Assembly (NCBI GenBank): GCA_001828645.1
Contig: MHZD01000270.1
Location: 1-9,191 of the forward strand
From: Planctomycetes bacterium RIFOXYC2_FULL_41_27
Lineage (GTDB): Bacteria > Planctomycetota > Brocadiia > Brocadiales > Brocadiaceae
DNA: 9,191 bases
Reading direction: 5' to 3'
Below the pieces are notes generated by a model that saw only the letters and a program-made list of their open reading frames with translations, was not told the origin of the DNA and made no database searches. The position numbers and the translations under genes were made by a program. How positions within the stretch are numbered: position 1 is the stretch's first letter; the number at the start of each line of letters is the position of its first letter. Shown here piece after piece: positions 1 to 6,709 of this stretch.

Positions 1-1
1 C

Positions 2-586
2 CTGCCTGAAAACAAGATCGAACTCTGCATCGGGATGGGACTCGCCTTTGCCATGATTATGCCAGGCATGTTCCAGACAGCAGAGTTTCTCGAAACCCTT
101 CATTTTTTTGACAGGTTCCGGATTGCCAATTTGCGTGTCTCGAACAGGATTATTTACAGCAGTGTTGTGCTTGGATTCTTCTTCATCATGGCGCCATTAC
201 TGATTAATAGGGACTATGCCCGATATCTCTTTGGGCTTGTTTGGACGGGATATGTGATGATATTCGATCCCATCGTATATTCAAGTAAGGGAGATTCTCT
301 GTTAAAGGATTTGGAAGAAGGCAGGCTTTCTCGGATACTGAGCTTATTTATGGCTGGTTATATCTGCGGTTTCCTGTGGGAGTTCTGGAACTACTGGTCT
401 GCATCAAAATGGGTGTATACAGCCCCTTTCATGAGGGATATAAAAATCTTTGAGATGCCCGTGGCGGGATTCCTGGGATTCGGTCCCTTTGCGTGGGAGT
501 ATTTCTGCTTTTACCATTTCTGCAAGTTAATGAAACGAAGGCCTCAGACTGACGAGACAAATAAAACCACAGATTACACATCATAG
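2..586 (+). CDS. Polytopic membrane protein of unknown function, 5' partial
   Basis: The reading frame is open to the left window edge. The first ATG inside the window (35) has no Shine-Dalgarno-like sequence in front of it, so the gene probably begins upstream and only the C-terminal 194 residues or so are seen. About five hydrophobic segments are visible: near the left edge (residues 9-25 counted from position 2), then around IIYSSVVLGFFFIMAPLLI, YLFGLVWTGYVMIFDPIVY, ILSLFMAGYICGFLWEFW and AGFLGFGPFAWEYFCFY. Between and within the last two is a striking set of conserved-looking residues (WEFWNYW, KWVYT, FEMPVAGFLGFGPFAWE), with acidic residues and prolines inside or next to membrane helices, as in some membrane enzymes. 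I do not recognise a named family. A distant resemblance to carotenoid or lycopene-cyclase-type membrane domains is only an impression. The last residues (TTDYTS) are encoded by a CAGATT-type repeat, so the original C-terminus may have been altered. It converges on the gene at 819. Confidence 0.75.
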   Translation: MPENKIELCIGMGLAFAMIMPGMFQTAEFLETLHFFDRFRIANLRVSNRIIYSSVVLGFFFIMAPLLINRDYARYLFGLVWTGYVMIFDPIVYSSKGDSLLKDLEEGRLSRILSLFMAGYICGFLWEFWNYWSASKWVYTAPFMRDIKIFEMPVAGFLGFGPFAWEYFCFYHFCKLMKRRPQTDETNKTTDYTS

Positions 587-610
587 CGGAGCCACAACCA
601 AAAGATAGCA

Positions 611-650
611 CACAGATTACGCAGATTAAACAGATTTACACAGATAAAAA
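611..650. repeat. Short CAGATT direct-repeat array
   Basis: CAGATT recurs at 613, 622 and 631, and CAGAT again at 641, giving a 9-10-base period in the form CAGATTAnn. A further copy (CACAGATTACA) sits at 568-578 inside the last codons of the upstream gene. The pattern resembles short intergenic repeats of the form CACAGATTACGCAGATTA that are scattered in many bacterial genomes. No function is assigned. Confidence 0.5.
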
Positions 651-666
651 ATAATCAATGTTCGGG

Positions 667-801
667 GCTGTCCAAAAAGTTCAATTTTCAACTGTCCTTG
701 CGAGCGTGAGCGTAGCAATCTATTTTGAAACCCTTTAAAATCAAGGGATGGCTTCAGTCGTTCCTCCTTCGCAATGACATGGTAATAACTTTTTGGACAA
801 C
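667..801. mobile_element. MITE-like element with terminal inverted repeats
   Basis: The outer ends are inverted copies. TGTCCAAAAAGTT at 669-681 is matched perfectly by AACTTTTTGGACA at 787-799, and the match extends to 15 bases with one mismatch (667-681 and 787-801). Inside lies a second, imperfect inverted pair: the segment beginning TGTCCTTGCGAGCGTGAGCG at 693, and the reverse complement of the segment ending CCTTCGCAATGACA at 780. The whole 135-base stretch can therefore fold into a long interrupted hairpin. It has no coding capacity of its own. No clear target-site duplication is visible at its edges. This is the structure expected of a miniature inverted-repeat element mobilised in trans, but an RNA-level role such as a bidirectional terminator between the convergent genes is also possible. 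Confidence 0.6.
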
Positions 802-818
802 ATCAAGCAACTAAAGTG

Positions 819-1646
819 TTAATTCTTTCTACCATAGCGACAACTTTTAACAAAACTTTCTCCCAATGGTGTTAGCTGAACAAATTCGTATGTTTTTATT
901 ACAAGAGGAAACTTTTGGTCTCCTGCATCATTTACAACAGCAAGAGCGTCGGTTATGCCGGGTAATTGTAACAGATTTAATCTTATCAGATTACAAACAA
1001 TTAAATAGAACTGTTCGGATGATAACCCTATATTACTACATACATCTTCTTTAGAAATTCTAAATTCACTTTTATGTCCAAAACCAGTTCTTTCCCATGG
1101 TATTTCTTCTTTCATATAAAAACTATAATATGTGTCGAGAAGTTTAGCTTCAATTGGAGTTAATTGCTTTAGTATATCAATATAACTAGAATGAATATCC
1201 TTTGAATTTTTAGGATCAGCCGCGTTAGCTAGCAAAGCAGCCCATATTCCCTGCATATCTCCATTATCTTCTAAAGACGCAGATTCTAACAAAGGATGTA
1301 AAATTTTTAATGGAATAGCCTTTGGATTTATACCTTTGTCAAGCAAGTATTGACGAGCCTTAAGGATTGTTTCTATTATTCTTTTATATCTCCATAGTTT
1401 CACCTTCATACCTAAAGAGCCATCCAATAACTCTGATAGAATATCTCCAGTTTTTTCAGCTAGCGGACCGAAAATTTTTGAAAGAAATTCGTTTGCTTCT
1501 TCAGGAAATTTTTCAATATTCAATACTAAAACTCCTTGAAATGTCTTCTGATAGCGGTCTCGGCTTGCTCTGTGGGTTTCAGCAATCGTTACTTTGTAAG
1601 CAGATTTGATAAGTGAGCTACCAAAAGAGGTTGGATTATATATCAT
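819..1646 (-). CDS. Abi-alpha (DUF4393)-like protein
   Basis: This encodes about 275 residues starting at ATG 1644-1646. A longer reading begins at TTG 1665-1667 (282 residues), but its extra codons lie within a palindromic repeat and have no Shine-Dalgarno. The central part carries what I recognise as the Abi-alpha/DUF4393 pattern: a segment around IFGPLAEKTGDILSELLDG, then YLLDKGINPKAIPLKILHPL, LESASLEDNGDMQGIWAALL and ANAADPKNS. The C-terminal third (LTPIEAKLLDTYYSF, a helix-rich stretch, LTPLGESFVKSC) looks like a winged-helix-type region. No signal peptide or clear membrane span is seen. Members of the family are linked by name to abortive infection, but the biochemical activity is unknown to me. 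The gene looks visibly more A+T-rich than smc or nrdD and is bracketed by repeats, which suggests horizontal acquisition. The N-terminus looks short and may have been reshaped by the repeat at its start. Confidence 0.7.
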   Translation of the reverse strand: MIYNPTSFGSSLIKSAYKVTIAETHRASRDRYQKTFQGVLVLNIEKFPEEANEFLSKIFGPLAEKTGDILSELLDGSLGMKVKLWRYKRIIETILKARQYLLDKGINPKAIPLKILHPLLESASLEDNGDMQGIWAALLANAADPKNSKDIHSSYIDILKQLTPIEAKLLDTYYSFYMKEEIPWERTGFGHKSEFRISKEDVCSNIGLSSEQFYLIVCNLIRLNLLQLPGITDALAVVNDAGDQKFPLVIKTYEFVQLTPLGESFVKSCRYGRKN

Positions 1647-1715
1647 TCCTGCAAAATCAGGAATCAAAATGTATGTTATATCGTTTTCTGGATTTCCACT
1701 TATGTGGGAATGACA
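1643..1715. repeat. REPIN/BIME-like pair of inverted palindromes
   Basis: Two hairpin units lie in opposite orientation. The first is ATTCCTG/CAGGAAT (1645-1651 and 1658-1664, 6-base loop). The second is ATTTCCAC/GTGGGAAT (1692-1699 and 1704-1711, 4-base loop, one G-T wobble). Their outer ends are themselves inverted copies: TCATTCC at 1643-1649 and GGAATGA at 1707-1713. Each unit has the GGATTCC...GGAATGACA form common in dispersed extragenic palindromes. The left unit contains the ATG taken as start of the Abi-alpha-like gene. Confidence 0.55.
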
Positions 1716-1785
1716 AAAGAAATTAAGCTCTTATCCATCACCGCTTGTACTTTATTTTAAAGGTTACTGATATGCACACAAAATC

Positions 1786-4700
1786 TCAAGCCACCTTCCG
1801 CTCAATGTCTTCGAACTTGACGGCAACTCTCTTGGAGACGCCTGGCTCTTGCATCGTAATCCCATAAAGCACGTTGGCAACGCCCATGGTGACCTTGCTG
1901 TGGGTAATGACGAGGAATTGCGTGTCGCTGGTGAACTCTTTTAAGATATGGATAAATCTGTTGATGTTGCTTTCGTCCAGGGCGGCGTCCACCTCGTCCA
2001 GTATGCAGAATGGACTGGGTTTAGCTTGAAACACAGCAAAAAGCAACGCCACGGTTGTCATTACCTTTTCACCACCTGAAAGGAGCGTAATTGAGCGAAG
2101 CTCTTTATCGGGGGGTTGCGCCACTATCTCAATTCCTGCCTCTAACATGTCCACATTTTCCTCCAGAATTACATCGGCCTTGCCCCCGCCAAACAATTTC
2201 CGGAACATTGCCTGGAAATTCTGACGAATATCGTTAAAGACCTTCTCGAATAATTCACGGCTGGTATGGTTGATTTTTTGAATTAAATTTTGCAGGGCAT
2301 CCTTTGATTTTGCGAGGTCATCCCTCTGATTCACAAGAAAGGTCTCACGGATTTCGAGTTCATCCTGTTCTTTGATTGCTTCGAGATTCACGTTTCCCAG
2401 TCTTTCAATCTTTCCCTGATATTCTTCGATTTCTTTGGAAACAGCTTCCCAGAAATCAACTGGCGGAGTGGCTGCATCTGCCGTTTCGGCCGGTGTTGTG
2501 GTCATCAACTCCAGATTGATTTCACCTGTGGTAGCATCCAGATTTGACAGGTCGAGTTGATATTCCTCCCTGACACGCTCTTCCAAATTCAATATACGAA
2601 TCTGGCACTCGTTTTCTTTGAGTTTCAATTCCTGCAGTTGTTGTTCGGTTTGCTTGAGATCTGCCCGTTTTTCTTCGAGGGACGTATTTAATTCTATAAC
2701 TTTAAGGTCGTGTTCCTCTCGATCAGTCTTAAGAGAGTCTATTGTCTCTTCCAATGCAACCTTCTTTGCCTGAAATTCGCTTATCAAAATTTCCAGTTGT
2801 TTGATCTCTTCCTCGGCTTTCTGCTTTTTCTGCTGGCAATTCTGGCTCTCATTTATGATATACTGAATTTGTTCCTGCATCTCACAGAGCTCAACCTGGA
2901 GTTTATTCAGGACATTACTCAATCCGTCTCTCTTTTCCTGCCTTTGGGCAAGGCCGACCTTTAAGGTCGTTATTTCATCCTGAACATTTTTCTTCAATTG
3001 TTCTTTCTCTTTTACGAGCATGGATGATTCTTCAACCTGTTGTTCTAACTGCCTGTGCTGCTCGCCGAGATGTCTCAATTCATCCTGCAGAACCTTCTCA
3101 CGTTCACAAGCCTTTTCCAATTCCACGTGAATCTCTTCCATCTCGTTCGCATTGATCTTTTTCTCTGCAACAAGTTCTTCTTGCTTCCGTTCGTTCTGCG
3201 TAAGCTCATTATCCTTCGAAATCCTCTGGATATTTACCTGGTCGATTCTCTTTGCCAGTTGCGCCGTTTCTACTTCGAGCCCTGTAAGTTCATCAATAAG
3301 GATGCGCTTGTCATGTTCCAGTTTTTCAAGGGTTTGCCGAATTTGAGCTAATTCTTCTTCAATCTTCTTCAATTCGCTCTTACGGGATATGATCCCCACC
3401 TGCCCCTGTCTCTTGCCTCCGCTTATCGTACCCTCAGGCTCTAACAGATCACCGTCGAGCGTCACACAACGAACGGTACGGCTATGGCCATTCAGAAACA
3501 ATGCGGCATTAAGATTCTTTACAACGATTGTATTATTTAAAAACACGCCAATAACCTTGCAAACCTCTTCCGTACTGTTTATAAGTTTACTGGCAATACC
3601 CACAACATCTGGTTTTTGCAGTATCTCTTCGGGAACAGTCGCATGACCGCTTATTCTATCTAACGGGAAAAAGATTGCATGTCCCTTCTGGTTCTTCTGC
3701 AGGAATGTAAGCGCCTGAACGGCATTATCGGTGGTATCCGTAACAATGCCCTGCACCCTTTCGCCCAGAGCGGTTTCGATAGCGAGTGCATACGGTAGAT
3801 CGACTTTCAAGAGATCGGCTACCATGCCCTGTATCCCTTTTACCGAAGCGTCATTTTTTTTAGCGTCCTCCAGGATGGCCATTGCGCCTGCCCCGACTCC
3901 CTCCAACCGCATTTCGTAATCCATAAGGACTTCGTGCCGTGAGGTTTTGCTGCTCTGCAGTTGTTTCTGCTGATTGATTTGTTCATCCAGAGTTCGTATG
4001 GTAGTTACCAATTCCTGGATGCGCCCTTTCGAGGCAGATAATTTTTGGTCTAAACTGTTAAATTCTTCCGTCAATGTGTTCTTTTCATTCGTGGTTTCAT
4101 GATGTTTGGAAATCAAGGTCTCCACGAATGTTTGAATTTCCTCCTGCCGCTTCGCAAGCCGCATTTTTCTGCTTTTCAGGGCGTCGTTTTCGGTGGTCAG
4201 GCTGCCAATCTCATTCTGGAGGCTGGATTCTTTTTGAAGGATTGAAATGACCTCAGACTTCTTCTCTTCAATACCCTGATACAACAAATCACATTCAAAA
4301 ACGATTTGCTTCTGTTCTGTTTCTTTTGTTTTCTGGACTTCGACAAGCCTTGAGATTTCCTGCTCTAAGGCGTTCAGCAACGCCTTCGTTTCTGCGATCT
4401 TATTGTTTGTTTCGAGCACTTTATTTTCCAGGCTTTTTTGCTGCTCAATATATTTTTCACGCTGGGTATCTAACTCTTTAATGCGTTCGTGATTATATTT
4501 TACTTTGTCCTGATTATTTGATATTTGAGACCCCAGGTTTACCATGTCGGTCTGCATCTGCGCTAACTGCTGATTTAACTGTTCTATCGCATCTTCGACC
4601 TCATGTATTTGCATCTCGAGTTCGCCAATCTCCGTAACCATCTTCTTGCCTTGCTCTTCAATCTGACCGATTTGCTCTGAGACAGACGCCTTTTTACTTT

Positions 4701-5412
4701 TAAGGTCCCGATAGTTTCTCAGCGAAAGGCCGACCTTTAATTTTTTTAAATGTTCAATATATTCCTGAAATTTACGCGCCCTGGATGCCTGGATTTTTAC
4801 CGAGCGAAGCTGTTTTTGTAATTCCTCTATAATATCGGCAACCCTGAGCAAGTTCTGCTCAACATGTTCAAGCTTACTTAGGGCAGATTTTTTTCGTGCC
4901 TTAAACTTACTGATGCCCGCAGCCTCTTCAAATAAGAATCGCCTCTCGTGAGAATCCGCCTGCAGCAAGGCTTCTACGTTGCCCTGCTCGATCACGGAAT
5001 ATGCGTTTGCGCTAAAACCCGTATCAAGGAAAAGCTCCCGAATATCTTTTAACCGGCTTGCTTGTTTATTGACAAGATACTCTGATTCACCTGAAGTATA
5101 CAAACGGCGGGTGATGCAGACCTCTGTATATTCGAGCGGCAATAGACCTTTATTGTTTTGAATGGTCAGAGAGACCTCTGCATAACCAAGAGATGGGCGT
5201 TTATCAGTCCCGTTGAAGATCACGTCCGCCATTTCATTGCCTCTGAGTGATTTTACGCTCTGCTCACCCAGCACCCACTTGACGGCGTCAATGACATTAC
5301 TCTTTCCGCAACCGTTTGGCCCGACAATGACAGTTATTCCATCTTCAAAGAGGATTTCTGTTTTTTCAGCAAACGACTTAAATCCGAACAACTCCAGTTT
5401 TTTTAGTTTCAT
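1786..5412 (-). CDS. smc: Chromosome segregation protein SMC
   Basis: This is a 1208-residue bacterial SMC ATPase, full length for the family, which dimerises and with ScpA/ScpB-type partners loops and compacts DNA. Numbered from MKLKKLELFGFKSF, Walker A is GPNGCGKSN at 31-39, and the N-terminal head ends near FEEAAGISKFKARKK. A long coiled coil runs to about 495, and the hinge is roughly 500-665 (GVGAGAMAI through the GTISGGK region). The return coil runs to about 1020. The C-terminal head has signature LLSGGEK (1110-1116), Walker B CILDEVD (1136-1142) and the VITHSK switch (His about 1171). An Ala/Thr/Pro-rich loop near residue 970 looks like an insertion at the end of the coil. The start at 5412 matches family N-termini but has only AGGA two bases away. 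An in-frame ATG at 5455-5457 would add 15 residues and has a better ribosome-binding sequence. No scpA or scpB gene is in the window. Confidence 0.97.
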   Translation of the reverse strand: MKLKKLELFGFKSFAEKTEILFEDGITVIVGPNGCGKSNVIDAVKWVLGEQSVKSLRGNEMADVIFNGTDKRPSLGYAEVSLTIQNNKGLLPLEYTEVCITRRLYTSGESEYLVNKQASRLKDIRELFLDTGFSANAYSVIEQGNVEALLQADSHERRFLFEEAAGISKFKARKKSALSKLEHVEQNLLRVADIIEELQKQLRSVKIQASRARKFQEYIEHLKKLKVGLSLRNYRDLKSKKASVSEQIGQIEEQGKKMVTEIGELEMQIHEVEDAIEQLNQQLAQMQTDMVNLGSQISNNQDKVKYNHERIKELDTQREKYIEQQKSLENKVLETNNKIAETKALLNALEQEISRLVEVQKTKETEQKQIVFECDLLYQGIEEKKSEVISILQKESSLQNEIGSLTTENDALKSRKMRLAKRQEEIQTFVETLISKHHETTNEKNTLTEEFNSLDQKLSASKGRIQELVTTIRTLDEQINQQKQLQSSKTSRHEVLMDYEMRLEGVGAGAMAILEDAKKNDASVKGIQGMVADLLKVDLPYALAIETALGERVQGIVTDTTDNAVQALTFLQKNQKGHAIFFPLDRISGHATVPEEILQKPDVVGIASKLINSTEEVCKVIGVFLNNTIVVKNLNAALFLNGHSRTVRCVTLDGDLLEPEGTISGGKRQGQVGIISRKSELKKIEEELAQIRQTLEKLEHDKRILIDELTGLEVETAQLAKRIDQVNIQRISKDNELTQNERKQEELVAEKKINANEMEEIHVELEKACEREKVLQDELRHLGEQHRQLEQQVEESSMLVKEKEQLKKNVQDEITTLKVGLAQRQEKRDGLSNVLNKLQVELCEMQEQIQYIINESQNCQQKKQKAEEEIKQLEILISEFQAKKVALEETIDSLKTDREEHDLKVIELNTSLEEKRADLKQTEQQLQELKLKENECQIRILNLEERVREEYQLDLSNLDATTGEINLELMTTTPAETADAATPPVDFWEAVSKEIEEYQGKIERLGNVNLEAIKEQDELEIRETFLVNQRDDLAKSKDALQNLIQKINHTSRELFEKVFNDIRQNFQAMFRKLFGGGKADVILEENVDMLEAGIEIVAQPPDKELRSITLLSGGEKVMTTVALLFAVFQAKPSPFCILDEVDAALDESNINRFIHILKEFTSDTQFLVITHSKVTMGVANVLYGITMQEPGVSKRVAVKFEDIERKVA

Positions 5413-5431
5413 AATCCTGAATAAACCATCA

Positions 5432-5446
5432 TGAGCCAAAGGCTCA
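5432..5446 (-). promoter_or_regulatory. Small hairpin just before the canonical smc start
   Basis: TGAGCC (5432-5437) and GGCTCA (5441-5446) form a perfect 6-bp stem with an AAA loop. It lies 19 bases upstream of the canonical smc ATG, between that start and the alternative ATG at 5457. It could influence which start is used, but a stem this short may occur by chance. Confidence 0.3.
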
Positions 5447-5490
5447 CAAAAAAGCATGGAAATACATCACCCTCTCTCAATCCCTCCCAT

Positions 5491-5568
5491 CCCTTCGACT
5501 TCGCTCAGGACAGGCAAGTGAGGGAAAGCTCCTTCGCCCCTTGTGGGAGAGGGTACGGGTGAGGGGTA
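5491..5568. repeat. Composite dispersed intergenic repeats
   Basis: Two segments have the look of widely scattered extragenic repeats: CCTTCGACTTCGCTCAGGAC within 5491-5515, and a segment at 5528-5568 with the core TTGTGGGAGAGGGTACGGGT. I recognise them by style only, since copy number cannot be judged from one window. The rest of 5458-5735 holds the hairpin at 5589-5624 and an A+T-rich stretch with no gene that I can support. Confidence 0.45.
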
Positions 5569-5588
5569 TTTTCGTATCAAATACTACA

Positions 5589-5624
5589 AAGAGGGGTGTT
5601 TCGATAAATCAAAACACCCCTCTT
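5589..5624 (-). terminator. Strong 13-bp hairpin, possible terminator
   Basis: AAGAGGGGTGTTT (5589-5601) and AAACACCCCTCTT (5612-5624) are perfect inverted copies with a 10-base loop. The hairpin lies about 110 bases downstream of the stop of the 30-codon gene and before smc, so it could end the nrdD-nrdG transcript. The following bases on the minus strand (TTTGTAG) are only a weak T-tract, so intrinsic termination is not certain. An mRNA-stabilising or processing hairpin would fit equally well. Confidence 0.45.
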
Positions 5625-5735
5625 CCATTACACATACATGGTTCAACGAATAAATATAACTGATTACTTACGTAATGATTTTGTATGTATTATGTAGGTA
5701 CTTGCAAGTTTTTTAAATATTACTAAAAATATTGA

Positions 5736-5828
5736 TTATTTCTTAGTTGTCTTCTTCTTTGCTGGTGCTGCTTTCTTACTTGCTCCTTTTGACGTCTTTG
5801 CAGAAGTTCCACACTTCTTCATCGCCAT
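5736..5828 (-). CDS. Very small Lys/Ala/Thr-rich basic protein (30 aa)
   Basis: The ORF begins MAMKKCGTSAKTSKG, continues with SKKAAPAKKKTT and ends in two lysines before TAA. About one third of residues are lysine and there are no acidic residues, with a single cysteine at position 6. The composition resembles tails of histone H1-like or other nucleic-acid-binding basic proteins, but no fold can be inferred at this length. Strong support for translation is AGGGGGTGAT at 5834-5843, a one-mismatch version of AGGAGGTGAT correctly spaced before the ATG. It starts 50 bases after the nrdG stop on the same strand, so co-transcription is likely, although a weak promoter-like TATACA lies in the gap. 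Binding to DNA or RNA is only an inference from charge. Confidence 0.7.
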   Translation of the reverse strand: MAMKKCGTSAKTSKGASKKAAPAKKKTTKK

Positions 5829-5833
5829 AACAA

Positions 5834-5843
5834 ATCACCCCCT
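5834..5843 (-). promoter_or_regulatory. Near-consensus Shine-Dalgarno of the 30-aa gene
   Basis: On the minus strand, AGGGGGTGAT matches the extended anti-16S consensus AGGAGGTGAT at nine of ten bases, with TTGTT between it and the ATG. It is stronger than the sites in front of smc, nrdG or the Abi-alpha-like gene, and it is the main reason for calling the tiny downstream ORF a real gene. Confidence 0.65.
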
Positions 5844-5878
5844 CTCTTCGGTCGCTGTGACCAAAATGTATAATGAAA

Positions 5879-6613
5879 TTACCAATTTCTCTGTAAAACC
5901 TTTCCTTCTTCACCACGCACACAGCAGTAATCAACGTATTTGCCGGCGCTTGTTGCGAAATCCCGGAGTGTTTCTACAGGATATGGTTCAATATTTAGCA
6001 TCTTTGTATCCAGACAGTGATTCGGCTTAAAAGATTGTATTATATATCGCCCGGCGCCTTGAATAGACCTGGCAATAGCCTCGATATCATCTCCGTCGAG
6101 TTGTGTTGGGCATACCGTGGTACGGAATTCATATTCAATGCCGCTTTCCATAATAATGCGGATGCTCTTTTTGATGTCTTCGATATTGCAGGGCACACCG
6201 GAAATTTGTTCGTACTTTTCCCTCTGAAGAGGGGCCTTTATATCCATAGCCACGCAATCCACAAGATCTCTGTCAATTAAATCCCTGATCACATGAGGAT
6301 TGGTGCCGTTGGTATCCAGGCGCACCATAATTCCTGTGTCCTTGAATACCTTTAGGAGAACATCGAGACGCTTGTGCGAGGTTGGCTCACCGCCGGTGAC
6401 TACAATACCATCAACCCAGCCAAGATTTTGCCGTAGCTTGCTAACGACGGCATCGATAGGAATGGATTCCAATTCATTCGGCGCTTGAACCAAATGAGGG
6501 GCATGACAATAAGGACACCGAAGGTTGCACGTCGGTAAAAAGACTATAGAGACTATCTTTCCTTCCCATTCGATGAGGCTATTTTCTATAAATCCTTTGA
6601 TTGGTACAACCAC
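5879..6613 (-). CDS. nrdG: Anaerobic ribonucleotide reductase activase (radical SAM)
   Basis: This 244-residue protein belongs to the longer NrdG type found with archaeal-like or Thermotoga-like NrdD. It reductively cleaves S-adenosylmethionine with a 4Fe-4S cluster and abstracts hydrogen from the NrdD glycine to form the glycyl radical. The opening IKGFIENSLIEWEGKIVSIV is typical. The radical-SAM cysteines are C29, C33 and C36 (CNLRCPYC, the C-x3-C-x2-C motif), the GGEP motif involved in SAM binding is at 74-77, and LDTNGT and VAMDIKAPL follow in the usual order. The start is GTG at 6611-6613, and an in-frame TAA directly precedes it, so no longer reading is possible. A GAGGG sits about 11 bases upstream. 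It follows nrdD on the same strand with a 36-codon ORF in the gap, which fits an operon. A CC pair near the C-terminus (VDYCCVRGEEG) is also present. Confidence 0.95.
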   Translation of the reverse strand: MVVPIKGFIENSLIEWEGKIVSIVFLPTCNLRCPYCHAPHLVQAPNELESIPIDAVVSKLRQNLGWVDGIVVTGGEPTSHKRLDVLLKVFKDTGIMVRLDTNGTNPHVIRDLIDRDLVDCVAMDIKAPLQREKYEQISGVPCNIEDIKKSIRIIMESGIEYEFRTTVCPTQLDGDDIEAIARSIQGAGRYIIQSFKPNHCLDTKMLNIEPYPVETLRDFATSAGKYVDYCCVRGEEGKVLQRNW

Positions 6614-6638
6614 TTATCGTGTTACCCTCGTTAAATAA

Positions 6639-6709
6639 GATTCCTCGACTCCACGCAGAATGACGTTATCCCGCATAGCGTCGAAGTGCGATTTATAAAT
6701 CTCTATGCG
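6639..6709. repeat. Degenerate palindromic repeat region between nrdD and nrdG
   Basis: The segment 6639-6665 (ATTCCTCGACTCCACGCAGA followed by ATGACG) resembles a degenerate dispersed extragenic repeat of the ATTCC...GAATGAC type. Next to it, CGCATAG (6672-6678) and CTATGCG (6703-6709) are perfect 7-base inverted copies about 24 bases apart, enclosing the palindrome ATTTATAAAT (6691-6700). The right arm covers the stop codon of the 36-codon ORF. This could slow or process the transcript between nrdD and nrdG, though no T-tract marks a terminator. Confidence 0.35.

Noticed and set aside
429..611. 60-codon minus-strand frame at the end of the left gene
   Set aside because: It overlaps the conserved membrane-protein motifs antisense and begins in repeat DNA.
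568..650. Possible CRISPR array
   Set aside because: The repeating unit is only six to ten bases with no spacers of useful length, and there are no cas genes in the window.
1647..1785. Promoter for the Abi-alpha-like gene
   Set aside because: A+T-rich hexamers are present, but no pair with proper spacing stands out and much of the region is repeat sequence.
2710..3919. Several + strand frames inside smc
   Set aside because: All are antisense to the coiled coil and hinge of smc, and their low-complexity Phe/Leu/Ser content mirrors the Glu/Lys-rich coil codons.
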